Origin: Streptococcus sp. HPH0090
Lineage (GTDB): Bacteria; Bacillota; Bacilli; Lactobacillales; Streptococcaceae
Direction of reading: 5' to 3'
Assembly: GCF_000411475.1 (NCBI RefSeq)
Contig: NZ_KE150464.1
Coordinates: 434,001-498,000, forward strand
Length of the DNA stretch: 64,000 nucleotides
This document shows positions 33,115 through 41,648 of the stretch, piece by piece. Below the pieces are notes generated by a model. The model saw only the letters and a program-made list of their open reading frames with translations, made no database searches and was not told where the DNA came from. The first letter of the stretch is position 1; the number at the start of each line of letters is the position of its first letter. A program made the position numbers and the translations under genes.

Positions 33115-33154
33115 GTGAAATCTGGTCTTTCGAATCATTAATTAGAGAGACGAT

Positions 33155-34495
33155 ATGTACCCAACCCATCATTTTAAAGACAAATTTATCTTATTTCTTA
33201 AGATTTTCTTTCCAATTCTAGTCTATCAATTTGCCAATTATTCCGCTTCTTTTGTCGATACGACCATGACTGGCCAGTATAATACCATAGATTTGGCTGG
33301 GGTATCAATGGCAACAAGTCTATGGAATCCCTTTTTTACCTTCCTAACTGGTATTGTATCAGCCTTGGTACCTATAGTTGGGCATCATTTGGGTCGAGGA
33401 AAGAAAAATGAAGTGGCTTCTGATTTTTATCAATTTCTTTATCTTTCACTTGGTTTATCAATTGTTCTATTTGCATTAGTTTTTCTTGCTGCGCCATTAA
33501 TTCTAAACAATATGGGTTTGGAAACAGCAGTAGCAGATATAGCAATACGCTATCTATGGTTTTTAGCAATCGGGATTATTCCACTTTTACTTTTTAGTGT
33601 AATTCGATCACTGTTGGATGCGCTGGGACTGACCAAACTATCCATGTATTTAATGCTTTTATTGTTACCTTTAAATAGTGGTTTTAACTATTTACTAATT
33701 TATGGAGCCTTTGGTTTACCTGAGTTAGGAGGTGCTGGAGCAGGTCTTGGTACATCTTTAGCTTATTGGGCATTGCTGGGGATTTCCATACTAGTCCTTC
33801 TTAAACAGGAAAAATTGAAAGAACTGCATTTAGAGAAACGATTACCCTTAGACGGCGATAAAATAAAAGAAGCAATCAAATTAGGATTACCAATAGGTGG
33901 AACTGTATTTGCAGAAGTTGCTATTTTTTCAGCCGTTGGCTTGATTATGGCAAAATTTTCATCGTTGATTATCGCTAGCCATCAGTCCGCTATGAACTTT
34001 TCGTCACTCATGTATGCTTTTCCGATGAGTATTTCAACAGCGATGGCGATTGTTGTTTCTTACGAAGTTGGAGCCAAACGTCTAGAGGACGCTAAGAAAT
34101 ACATTAAAATTGGACGACTATCAGCTATGGCATTCGCAATTTTAACGCTTTCCTTTCTGTATGTTTTTAGAGAAAATGTTGCCAGTCTATATGGTCATGA
34201 TCCAGAGTTTATTCAATTAACTGCAAGTTTTATGACCTATAGCTTGTTTTTCCAGTTAGCTGATACATTTGCGGCACCATTACAAGGGATTTTACGAGGC
34301 TACAAAGATACTGTCATACCTTTCTACCTTGGTCTCCTTGGATACTGGGGAGTTGCTATACCTCTTGGTTTGTTTCTAGATTATTCAACAAATCTCGATG
34401 CTTATTCATATTGGATAGGTCTTATCGTAAGTTTAGTTGTCAGTGGATTACTCTATCAGTGGCGTTTACAAGTTATTATGAAAAGATTCAAATAA
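33155..34495 (+). CDS. MATE family efflux transporter
   Basis: A 446-residue, twelve-helix membrane protein of the multidrug and toxic compound extrusion family (DinF/NorM-like). N-terminal PILVYQFANYSASFVDTTMTGQY and the mirrored LGLPIGGTVFAEVAIFSAVGLIMAKF are the two family repeats. Such proteins export cations or drugs using Na+ or H+. Starts 40 bases after pyrC, then a terminator. Substrate unknown. Confidence 0.92.
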   Translation: MYPTHHFKDKFILFLKIFFPILVYQFANYSASFVDTTMTGQYNTIDLAGVSMATSLWNPFFTFLTGIVSALVPIVGHHLGRGKKNEVASDFYQFLYLSLGLSIVLFALVFLAAPLILNNMGLETAVADIAIRYLWFLAIGIIPLLLFSVIRSLLDALGLTKLSMYLMLLLLPLNSGFNYLLIYGAFGLPELGGAGAGLGTSLAYWALLGISILVLLKQEKLKELHLEKRLPLDGDKIKEAIKLGLPIGGTVFAEVAIFSAVGLIMAKFSSLIIASHQSAMNFSSLMYAFPMSISTAMAIVVSYEVGAKRLEDAKKYIKIGRLSAMAFAILTLSFLYVFRENVASLYGHDPEFIQLTASFMTYSLFFQLADTFAAPLQGILRGYKDTVIPFYLGLLGYWGVAIPLGLFLDYSTNLDAYSYWIGLIVSLVVSGLLYQWRLQVIMKRFK

Positions 34496-34545
34496 TTTGT
34501 TGAAAATATCCTTGAAAATCACTTTGTGAAATAGTCATTTTATGT

Positions 34546-34583
34546 AAAGAAAAGTCAATGAAATCAAGACTTTTCTTTTTTTA
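34546..34583 (+). terminator. Terminator after the MATE gene
   Basis: Perfect stem AAAGAAAAGTC / GACTTTTCTTT with an eleven-base loop and T run. Confidence 0.85.
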
Positions 34584-34611
34584 TATTGTGAAAAATTATC
34601 AAGCGTAATCT

Positions 34612-34640
34612 TTGACTCAAATTAACCTATAAGTTAGAAT
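34612..34640 (+). promoter_or_regulatory. Promoter of the aco operon
   Basis: TTGACT, 17 bases, TAGAAT: a good sigma-A promoter 37 bases before the acoA ATG. Confidence 0.7.
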
Positions 34641-34676
34641 AGAACTATAAGAAATTAAACTTAGAAAGGCAAGATT

Positions 34677-35645
34677 ATGTCAACTCTAGATAAAAATCTT
34701 CTGCTTGAAATGTTCCGAAAGATGGAAGAAATCCGTCGTATGGACTTGAAGATTGCTCAATTAGTAAAAAAAGGGAAAGTGCCAGGAATGACGCACTTTT
34801 CTGTTGGTGAGGAGGCTGCTAACGTTGGGGCTATGTTAGCTCTTAATGAAGATGACCTTATCACATCAAACCACCGAGGCCATGGGCAAGCCATTGCTAA
34901 AGGAATCGACCTTAATGGTATGATGGCTGAAATCCTTGGTAAGTATACTGGAACTTGTAAAGGTAAAGGTGGATCAATGCACATCGCCGACCTAGATGCA
35001 GGTAACCTTGGTGCTAACGGTATCGTAGGTGGTGGTATGGGGATTGCAGTAGGTGCAGCCCTTACTCAACAAATGAAAAACACTGGTAAAATCGTTGTCT
35101 GCTTCTTTGGTGATGGAGCGACTAATGAAGGTGTATTCCATGAGGCTGTTAATATGGCTTCGATTTGGAATCTACCTGTTATTTTCTACTGTATCAATAA
35201 CGGTTATGGAATTTCTGCCGACATTAAGAAAATGACAAATGTCAAGCATATCCATGAGCGTAGTGCTGCTTACGGTATTCCTGGAATGTTTATTGAAGAC
35301 GGTAACAATGTTATCGATGTCTACGAAGGATTCCAAAAGGCTGTTGAACACGTCCGCTCTGGTAAAGGTCCTGTCTTGATTGAAAGTGTAACCTATCGTT
35401 GGCTTGGACACTCTTCATCTGACCCTGGTAAATACCGGACACGTGAAGAAGTCGAAGAGTGGAAGAAGAAAGATCCGATTGAAAACCTTCGCAAGTATCT
35501 CCTTGAAAATGAAATCGCGAGCGCAGAAGAATTGGATCAGATTCAAGAAGAAGTGAAAGAAGCAGTGGAAGCGTCTGTTAAATTTGCTGAAGAAAGTCCT
35601 TTCCCTCCACTAGAATCAGCATTTGAAGATATTTACGCAGACTAA
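34677..35645 (+). CDS. acoA: Acetoin/pyruvate dehydrogenase complex E1 alpha subunit
   Basis: A 322-residue thiamin-diphosphate enzyme subunit. The ThDP motif GDGATNEGVFHEAVNMASIWNLPV (GDG...NN) is intact, with FYCINNGYGIS closing it. Sequence and partners match the E1a of the acetoin-type complex annotated in pneumococcus; whether the substrate is acetoin or pyruvate cannot be read here. GAAAGG precedes the ATG. First gene of acoA-acoB-acoC-lpd-lplA. Confidence 0.92.
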   Translation: MSTLDKNLLLEMFRKMEEIRRMDLKIAQLVKKGKVPGMTHFSVGEEAANVGAMLALNEDDLITSNHRGHGQAIAKGIDLNGMMAEILGKYTGTCKGKGGSMHIADLDAGNLGANGIVGGGMGIAVGAALTQQMKNTGKIVVCFFGDGATNEGVFHEAVNMASIWNLPVIFYCINNGYGISADIKKMTNVKHIHERSAAYGIPGMFIEDGNNVIDVYEGFQKAVEHVRSGKGPVLIESVTYRWLGHSSSDPGKYRTREEVEEWKKKDPIENLRKYLLENEIASAEELDQIQEEVKEAVEASVKFAEESPFPPLESAFEDIYAD

Positions 35646-35661
35646 GGAGAAGTAGAGAAAT

Positions 35662-36654
35662 ATGGAAACAAAATTAATGTCTTTCCGCGATACCATTATC
35701 CTTGCAATGTCTGAGGAAATGCGTCGCGACGAAAACGTACTCTTGATGGGTGAAGATGTAGGTGTCTTTGGTGGAGACTTTGGTACATCTGTAGGTATGC
35801 TTGAAGAATTTGGTCCAGAACGTGTTCGTGACTGTCCGATTTCCGAAGCAGCTATTTCTGGAGCAGCTGCTGGTGCTGCTATGACTGGACTTCGCCCAAT
35901 CGTTGACATGACTTTCATGGACTTTTCTGTTATAGCCATGGATAATATCGTCAACCAAGCAGCTAAAACTCGTTACATGTTTGGTGGTAAAGGTCAAGTG
36001 CCTATTACAATCCGCTGTGCCGCTGGTAACGGAGTAGGTTCTGCAGCTCAGCACTCACAATCATTGGAATCTTGGTTTACTCATATCCCAGGATTGAAGG
36101 TTGTAGCTCCAGGTACACCAGCTGATATGAAGGGACTTCTTAAGTCTTCTATCCGTGACAACAACCCTGTTATCATTCTTGAATACAAATCAGAATTTAA
36201 CCAAAAAGGTGAAGTTCCTGTTGATCCAGACTATACTATCCCACTTGGTGTCGGAGAAATCAAACGCGAAGGAACTGATGTAACAGTAGTAACATACGGT
36301 AAAATGCTTCGTCGTGTCATCCAAGCAGCTGAGGAATTGGCTGAAGAAGGCATCTCAGTAGAAGTAGTAGACCCACGTACTTTGGTTCCACTTGATAAAG
36401 AGATTATTATTAACTCTGTCAAGAAAACAGGAAAAGTAGTTCTTGTCAACGATGCCCACAAGACAAGTGGTTTTATCGGTGAAATTTCAGCTATTATCTC
36501 AGAATCAGAAGCATTCGATTATTTAGATGCACCTATTCGCCGTTGTGCAGGTGAGGATGTACCAATGCCTTATGCACAAAATCTTGAAAATGCAATGATT
36601 CCAACGGTTGAAAGCATCAAAGATGCAATCCGTAAAACTCACAACAAGCAATAA
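35662..36654 (+). CDS. acoB: Acetoin/pyruvate dehydrogenase complex E1 beta subunit
   Basis: A 330-residue transketolase-like subunit that pairs with E1 alpha. It has LMGEDVGVFGGDFGTS, the ISEAAISGAAAGAAMTGLRP segment and the C-terminal transketolase domain (TLVPLDKEIIINSVKKTGKV). Starts 16 bases after acoA with AAGGAGA. Intact; a 331-base insert with diverged repeats separates it from acoC. Confidence 0.93.
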   Translation: METKLMSFRDTIILAMSEEMRRDENVLLMGEDVGVFGGDFGTSVGMLEEFGPERVRDCPISEAAISGAAAGAAMTGLRPIVDMTFMDFSVIAMDNIVNQAAKTRYMFGGKGQVPITIRCAAGNGVGSAAQHSQSLESWFTHIPGLKVVAPGTPADMKGLLKSSIRDNNPVIILEYKSEFNQKGEVPVDPDYTIPLGVGEIKREGTDVTVVTYGKMLRRVIQAAEELAEEGISVEVVDPRTLVPLDKEIIINSVKKTGKVVLVNDAHKTSGFIGEISAIISESEAFDYLDAPIRRCAGEDVPMPYAQNLENAMIPTVESIKDAIRKTHNKQ

Positions 36655-36710
36655 TACATAAAATAAATTATGTAACTTGTATTAATTCAGACGAAGAAGC
36701 TTTGTATCTA

Positions 36711-36985
36711 ATGATGCAAAGTTCTCTACGTTCTTAATATCTTTGATTAGAGCACGGGCTAGAGTCTGTGTGAAAAAGATAAACTTTCATAGAAACTAAA
36801 GTTTCTTCGTCAAGTTTTCTATTTTCACTTTGACTTTTAACGCCCTTTGCATCATGTAATTGAATTCGGACGGAGGTCTGTGAAAAAAAGATAGATTTCC
36901 TTGTGTTTATCGAACACATCGTCAATCTCCTATTTTTTCATTGCCCTCTTCGTCCTTAATATCTTAGTATAGAATAGGAGAGGTC
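36711..36985 (-). repeat. Two diverged ~111-bp modules with hairpins between acoB and acoC
   Basis: Boundary motif CGTTCTTAATATCTT (36729), a weaker copy at 36841 and CGTCCTTAATATCTT (36951) recur with a ~111-base period. Each module has GTCTGTG (36764 and 36876), then a hairpin (AGAAACT/AGTTTCT at 36791-36806; TGTGTT/AACACA at 36902-36918), then at once TCGTCAA (36807 and 36919). Stem bases differ but pair in both. Module 1 is bounded by an 11-base perfect inverted repeat (36711-36721, 36845-36855). The minus strand is open for 61 codons across both (36919 to 36734) with AGGAG before the ATG; I do not call it a gene. Nature unknown. Confidence 0.7.
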
Positions 36986-38029
36986 ATGGCTGATGATAAG
37001 CTAAGAGCGACTCCTGCAGCTAGAAAATTAGCGGATGATTTAGGAATTAATCTCTACGATATTTCTGGCTCAGGCGCAAACGGTCGTGTCCACAAAGAAG
37101 ACGTGGAAACATTTAAAGACACTAATGTGGTTCGCATTTCACCACTTGCAAAACGAATTGCCCTTGAACATAACATTGCATGGCAGGAAATCCAAGGAAC
37201 TGGTCATCGTGGCAAGATTATGAAGAAGGATGTTTTAGCTTTCCTTCCGGAAAATATTGAAAACGATACGATTAAGTCACCTTCTCAGATCGAAAAAGTG
37301 GAAGAAGTTCCAGATAACGTAACTCCTTATGGGGAAATCGAGCGTATTCCAATGACACCGATGCGTAAGGTTATTGCTCAACGTATGGTTGAATCATACT
37401 TGACTGCACCAACCTTCACGCTTAACTACGATGTCGATATGTCTGAAATGCTTGCCCTTCGTAAGAAAGTCCTTGATCCAATTATGGAAGCAACTGGTAA
37501 GAAAATTACCGTTACAGACTTGCTTTCACTTGCGGTTGTTAAGACGCTTATGAAACACCCGTACATTAACGCTTCATTAACGGAAGATGGTAAGACAATT
37601 ATCACTCACAACTATGTCAACCTTGCGATGGCTGTTGGAATGGATAATGGTTTGATGACGCCAGTTGTTTATAATGCTGAAAAAATGAGCTTGTCTGAGT
37701 TGGTAGTTGCCTTCAAAGATGTTATCGGACGTACTTTGGATGGTAAACTAGCTCCTAGCGAATTGCAAAATTCAACCTTCACCATCAGTAACTTGGGAAT
37801 GTTTGGTGTTCAATCATTCGGTCCAATCATTAACCAACCGAACTCAGCAATCCTTGGGGTTAGCTCGACAACTGAGAAACCTGTTGTAGTAAATGGTGAA
37901 ATCGTGATTCGTCCAATTATGAGTCTTGGTTTAACAATTGACCACCGTGTCGTAGATGGTATGGCTGGTGCTAAGTTTATGAAAGACTTGAAAGCTTTAA
38001 TTGAAAATCCAATCTCAATGTTGGTTTAG
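36986..38029 (+). CDS. acoC: Dehydrogenase complex E2 acyltransferase without lipoyl domain
   Basis: A 347-residue dihydrolipoamide acyltransferase. It has two peripheral subunit-binding domains in a row (about residues 6-43, RATPAARKLADDLG; about 50-86, RISPLAKRIALEHN) and then the catalytic CAT domain ending with DHRVVDGM (His320, Asp324). No lipoyl domain precedes them, so the swinging arm must come from the E3 subunit next door. GGAGAGG is before the ATG. It lies 331 bases after acoB across the repeat modules. I see no truncation at the start: the ATG begins MADDKLRATP with a good ribosome site. Confidence 0.92.
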   Translation: MADDKLRATPAARKLADDLGINLYDISGSGANGRVHKEDVETFKDTNVVRISPLAKRIALEHNIAWQEIQGTGHRGKIMKKDVLAFLPENIENDTIKSPSQIEKVEEVPDNVTPYGEIERIPMTPMRKVIAQRMVESYLTAPTFTLNYDVDMSEMLALRKKVLDPIMEATGKKITVTDLLSLAVVKTLMKHPYINASLTEDGKTIITHNYVNLAMAVGMDNGLMTPVVYNAEKMSLSELVVAFKDVIGRTLDGKLAPSELQNSTFTISNLGMFGVQSFGPIINQPNSAILGVSSTTEKPVVVNGEIVIRPIMSLGLTIDHRVVDGMAGAKFMKDLKALIENPISMLV

Positions 38030-38068
38030 AGAATTTATTTTTAGAAATATAGATAAAGGAAGTAAGAT

Positions 38069-39772
38069 ATGGCCTTAGAAGTAATTATGCCAAAAGCCGG
38101 CGTGGATATGACAGAAGGACAAATCGTCCAATGGAATAAAAAAGTCGGAGAATTTGTAAAAGAAGGAGAAATCCTTTTGGAAATCATGACTGACAAAGTC
38201 AGCATGGAATTGGAAGCAGAAGAAGACGGTTACTTGATCGCTATCCTGAAAGGGGACGGCGAGACAGTCCCTGTTACAGAAGTTATCGGTTATCTTGGTG
38301 AAGAAGGGGAAAATATCCCAACAGCTGGAGCAGCTGCACCAGAAGCTAGCCCAGCACCTGCAGCAAGTGCTTCAAACGATGATGGTAAGAGCGATGATGC
38401 TTATGATATCGTTGTTATTGGTGGTGGACCTGCTGGTTATGTTTCTGCCATTAAAGCAGCTCAATTAGGTGGTAAGGTTGCTCTTGTTGAGAAATCTGAA
38501 CTTGGTGGAACATGTTTGAACCGCGGATGTATCCCAACTAAAACTTACCTTCACAACGCTGAAATTATCGAGAATATCGGTCACGCTGCAAATCGTGGTA
38601 TCGTGATTGAAAATCCTAACTTCACTGTTGATATGGAAAAACTTTTAGAAACTAAATCTAAAGTTGTTAATACTCTTGTTGGTGGTGTTGCAGGACTCCT
38701 TCGTAGTTATGGAGTTGATGTTCATAAGGGTATCGGTACTATTACTAAAGATAAGAATGTCTTGGTAAATGGTTCTGAATTGCTTGAAACTAAGAAGATT
38801 ATCCTTGCTGGTGGTTCAAAAGTAAGCAAGATTAACGTTCCTGGTATGGAATCATCTCTTGTGATGACTAGTGATGACATCCTTGAAATGAATGAAGTAC
38901 CAGAAAGCCTTGTGATCATTGGTGGTGGAGTTGTCGGTATCGAACTCGGTCAAGCCTTCATGACCTTCGGTTCAAAAGTTACGGTTATCGAAATGATGGA
39001 CCGTATTGTTCCAGCAATGGATGCGGAAGTATCTAAGAACCTTCGCTTGATTCTTGAACGCAAAGGTATGACTATCTTGACAGGTACTAAACTTCAAGAA
39101 ATCATTGAAGAAGATGGCAAACTCCGTATCAAAGTTGAAGGAAAAGATGATATCATCGCAAATAAAGCTCTTCTTTCAATCGGTCGTGTTCCAGATCTTG
39201 AAGGAATTGGAGAAGTTGAGTTTGAGTTAGACCGTGGTCGTATCAAGGTTAATGAATACATGGAAACTTCTGTTCCAGGTATCTATGCTCCAGGTGATAT
39301 CAACGGTACTAAGATGTTGGCCCACGCTGCCTTCCGTATGGGTGAAGTTGCTGCTGAAAATGCCCTTAAAGGGAATCACCATGTTGCTAAATTGAACTTG
39401 ACTCCTGCAGCTATTTACACACTTCCAGAAGTAGCAGCAGTTGGTTTGACTGAAGAACAAGCTCGTGAGAAATATGATGTCCAAATCGGTAAATTCAATT
39501 TTGCGGCTAATGGTCGTGCCATTGCATCAGATGCGGCTCAAGGATTTGTAAAAGTCATTGCAGACAAGAAATATGGTGAAATCCTTGGTGTTCATATCAT
39601 TGGTCCTGCTGCTGCAGAGTTGATCAACGAAGCGTCAAGCATCATCGAAATGGAAATCACTGTTGAAGAAATGCTTAAGACAATCCACGGCCACCCAACA
39701 TACTCTGAAGTTATGTACGAAGCCTTTGCGGATGTTCTTGGAATGGCCATCCATTCACCTAAGAAAAAATAA
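38069..39772 (+). CDS. lpdA: Dihydrolipoamide dehydrogenase (E3) with N-terminal lipoyl domain
   Basis: A 567-residue flavoenzyme that reoxidises the lipoyl arm with NAD+. Residues 1-80 are a lipoyl domain with the target Lys43 in IMTDKVSME. An Ala/Pro linker (85-105) leads to the FAD domain (VVIGGGPAGYVSA), the redox disulfide Cys149/Cys154 (GGTCLNRGCIPTK), the NAD domain (IIGGGVVGIELGQAF) and the dimer domain with the His-Glu base region (GHPTYSEVMYEAF). GGAAG lies before the ATG. It carries the only lipoyl domain visible in this complex. Confidence 0.95.
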   Translation: MALEVIMPKAGVDMTEGQIVQWNKKVGEFVKEGEILLEIMTDKVSMELEAEEDGYLIAILKGDGETVPVTEVIGYLGEEGENIPTAGAAAPEASPAPAASASNDDGKSDDAYDIVVIGGGPAGYVSAIKAAQLGGKVALVEKSELGGTCLNRGCIPTKTYLHNAEIIENIGHAANRGIVIENPNFTVDMEKLLETKSKVVNTLVGGVAGLLRSYGVDVHKGIGTITKDKNVLVNGSELLETKKIILAGGSKVSKINVPGMESSLVMTSDDILEMNEVPESLVIIGGGVVGIELGQAFMTFGSKVTVIEMMDRIVPAMDAEVSKNLRLILERKGMTILTGTKLQEIIEEDGKLRIKVEGKDDIIANKALLSIGRVPDLEGIGEVEFELDRGRIKVNEYMETSVPGIYAPGDINGTKMLAHAAFRMGEVAAENALKGNHHVAKLNLTPAAIYTLPEVAAVGLTEEQAREKYDVQIGKFNFAANGRAIASDAAQGFVKVIADKKYGEILGVHIIGPAAAELINEASSIIEMEITVEEMLKTIHGHPTYSEVMYEAFADVLGMAIHSPKKK

Positions 39773-39830
39773 AAATAGATAGACTAGACTGGAATTATTT
39801 TCCAGTCTCTATCGTATTAGAAGGTATCTT

Positions 39831-40820
39831 ATGAAATATATTATCAATCATTCAAACGACACTGCCTTTAATATTGCTTTGGAAGAATATGCCTTTAAAC
39901 ACCTTTTGGACGAGGATCAAATTTTCCTGCTTTGGATTAACAAACCATCTATCATTGTAGGACGTCACCAAAATACCATTGAAGAGATCAACAGAGACTA
40001 CGTTCGTGAACACGGAATTGAAGTAGTACGTCGTATCAGTGGTGGTGGAGCAGTTTACCATGATTTGAACAACCTCAACTATACTATCATTTCAAAAGAA
40101 GATGAAAACAAGGCCTTTGACTTCAAGAGCTTTTCTACTCCGGTTATCAACACTTTGGCGGAACTTGGTGTTAAAGCTGAATTTACAGGCCGCAATGACC
40201 TTGAGATTGACGGCAAGAAATTCTGTGGGAATGCACAAGCTTATATCAATGGACGTATCATGCACCATGGTTGTCTTCTCTTTGACGTGGATTTGTCAGT
40301 CCTTGCTAACGCACTCAAAGTTTCTAAAGACAAGTTCGAATCTAAAGGTGTTAAATCCGTTCGCGCACGTGTAACCAATATCGTTGATGAATTACCAGAA
40401 AAAATCACTGTTGAAGAATTCCGTGACTTACTTTTGGAATACATGAAAAAAGAATACCCTGAAATGACAGAGTATGTGTTCTCAGATGAAGAATTGGCTG
40501 AAATCAATCGAATCAAAGAAACTAAGTTTGGAACTTGGGACTGGAATTATGGGAAATCACCTGAATACAATGTCCGTCGTGGAACTAAATTCCCAAGCGG
40601 TAAGGTTGAAATTTTTGCTAATGTAATTGAATCAAAAATTCAAGACATTAAAATTTACGGGGACTTCTTTGGTATCGAAGATGTAGCAGCAGTAGAAGAT
40701 GTTCTTCGTGGTGTTAAATACGAACGAGAAGATGTCCTTAAAGCACTTCAAACCATTAACCTAGGTCGTTACTTCGCAGGAATCACTGCAGAAGAAATTG
40801 CTGAGGCAGTGGTTGAATAA
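39831..40820 (+). CDS. lplA: Lipoate-protein ligase A
   Basis: Attaches lipoate to the lipoyl lysine. The 329-residue length is the two-domain LplA type. Motif RRISGGGAVYHDLNNLNYTI and KFCGNAQAY lie in the catalytic half; the C-terminal accessory domain follows from about 250. Its place 58 bases after lpdA fits its job on Lys43 of that protein. A hairpin in the gap (39792-39813, AGACTGGAA/TTCCAGTCT) lacks a T run, so read-through is expected. Confidence 0.93.
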   Translation: MKYIINHSNDTAFNIALEEYAFKHLLDEDQIFLLWINKPSIIVGRHQNTIEEINRDYVREHGIEVVRRISGGGAVYHDLNNLNYTIISKEDENKAFDFKSFSTPVINTLAELGVKAEFTGRNDLEIDGKKFCGNAQAYINGRIMHHGCLLFDVDLSVLANALKVSKDKFESKGVKSVRARVTNIVDELPEKITVEEFRDLLLEYMKKEYPEMTEYVFSDEELAEINRIKETKFGTWDWNYGKSPEYNVRRGTKFPSGKVEIFANVIESKIQDIKIYGDFFGIEDVAAVEDVLRGVKYEREDVLKALQTINLGRYFAGITAEEIAEAVVE

Positions 40821-40822
40821 AC

Positions 40823-40857
40823 AAAGAGAGATCCATGTAATGTGGATTTCTTTTTAT
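40823..40857 (+). terminator. Terminator of the aco-lplA operon
   Basis: Stem AGAGATCCA / TGTGGATTTCT, slightly imperfect, ending in TTTTT. Confidence 0.7.
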
Positions 40858-40863
40858 TTAAAC

Positions 40864-40892
40864 TTGATAATCAATCATCATGAGAGTATAAT
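40864..40892 (+). promoter_or_regulatory. Promoter of the gene at 40931
   Basis: TTGATA, 17 bases, TATAAT: close to consensus, 39 bases before the ATG. Confidence 0.7.
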
Positions 40893-40930
40893 ATAGTGGA
40901 AATTTAAAATATATAGAGGAAAAATTAATA

Positions 40931-41572
40931 ATGATAAAGATTCCAGTTGAAAATCTTGGTCTATTTGAACAGTTAGATCGTACTGTGGTAGCATTTTTTA
41001 AGAAACAAGAAACTACAAATCCATACGATTTGAGTGTCAGTATCACACAAGAGCACTTCGATAAGAAAAGACAAGAGTTAGAGCCTTTAGGTTTTCAAGC
41101 TGTCCAAATCCCTCTGGGAATGGCTTTAGATAATGTTATTCAGCAAGCACATTTTAAAGCCTTAATTATTGGTGGTCTTGCTCCTGAGGAAATCATCGTT
41201 AGCAAAGAAGAATTACTGCCAATGAAAGACATTGTTGATAGTTTTTGTATTATGTATGCAGCAGCGAATAACCGACTTGAAAATAGTAAAGCTTATGAAT
41301 TAATGAAAGATAAAACGGTCTACTTTTTTGGAAAATTTCTTACTGACACTCCTCAAAAAGGTGATGAAATTGCTTATATGGGTATTGAACGTAAAGCAAG
41401 TGATGGTACGCCATATGAAGCTATTAAATGTTTTTTAACTAAAGAAAGTGCTGAGAAGTACAATGAAGAAAAAAGACCCGTAACCCCTGCGAATCTGGCT
41501 TATCTAAAGTCATTTTGGGGAAAGCCAGTTATAATTGAGCCACACAGAAATTATTGGATTGAATTTTTATAG
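40931..41572 (+). CDS. Uncharacterised cytoplasmic protein
   Basis: A 213-residue soluble protein, MIKIPVENLGLFEQLDRTV..., with no signal peptide or membrane helix. The middle holds IIGGLAPEEIIVSKEELLP and the C-terminus holds KSFWGKPVIIEPHRNYWIEFL. It has a weak resemblance to SseB-like proteins that I would not press. Own consensus promoter, GAGGAAAAA ribosome site and strong terminator show it is an expressed single gene. Function unknown. Confidence 0.72.
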   Translation: MIKIPVENLGLFEQLDRTVVAFFKKQETTNPYDLSVSITQEHFDKKRQELEPLGFQAVQIPLGMALDNVIQQAHFKALIIGGLAPEEIIVSKEELLPMKDIVDSFCIMYAAANNRLENSKAYELMKDKTVYFFGKFLTDTPQKGDEIAYMGIERKASDGTPYEAIKCFLTKESAEKYNEEKRPVTPANLAYLKSFWGKPVIIEPHRNYWIEFL

Positions 41573-41577
41573 AACAA

Positions 41578-41618
41578 TAAAAGAGCGTTAGATTTTTGAT
41601 TATCTAACGCTCTTTTTA
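41578..41618. terminator. Bidirectional terminator between 40931 gene and xerS
   Basis: Fourteen-base perfect stem AAAGAGCGTTAGAT / ATCTAACGCTCTTT with an eight-base loop, A-rich and T-rich flanks. Confidence 0.9.
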
Positions 41619-41648
41619 CAAATATTACATAAATTATATTATGTGAGA

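Noticed and set aside
34587..34606. TTGTGA near the aco promoter as a Rex site
   Set aside because: The partner half does not match TCACAA at the required spacing.
35674..36054. 126-codon open frame opposite acoB
   Set aside because: Shadow frame, Ser/Thr/His-rich, no ribosome site.
36734..36919. 61-codon minus-strand frame between acoB and acoC as a gene
   Set aside because: It has an AGGAG site, but it spans two diverged repeat modules and no family is recognised; kept as part of a finding only.
39792..39813. Hairpin between lpdA and lplA as a terminator
   Set aside because: Good stem but no T run after it; lplA has no clear promoter, so read-through is more likely.
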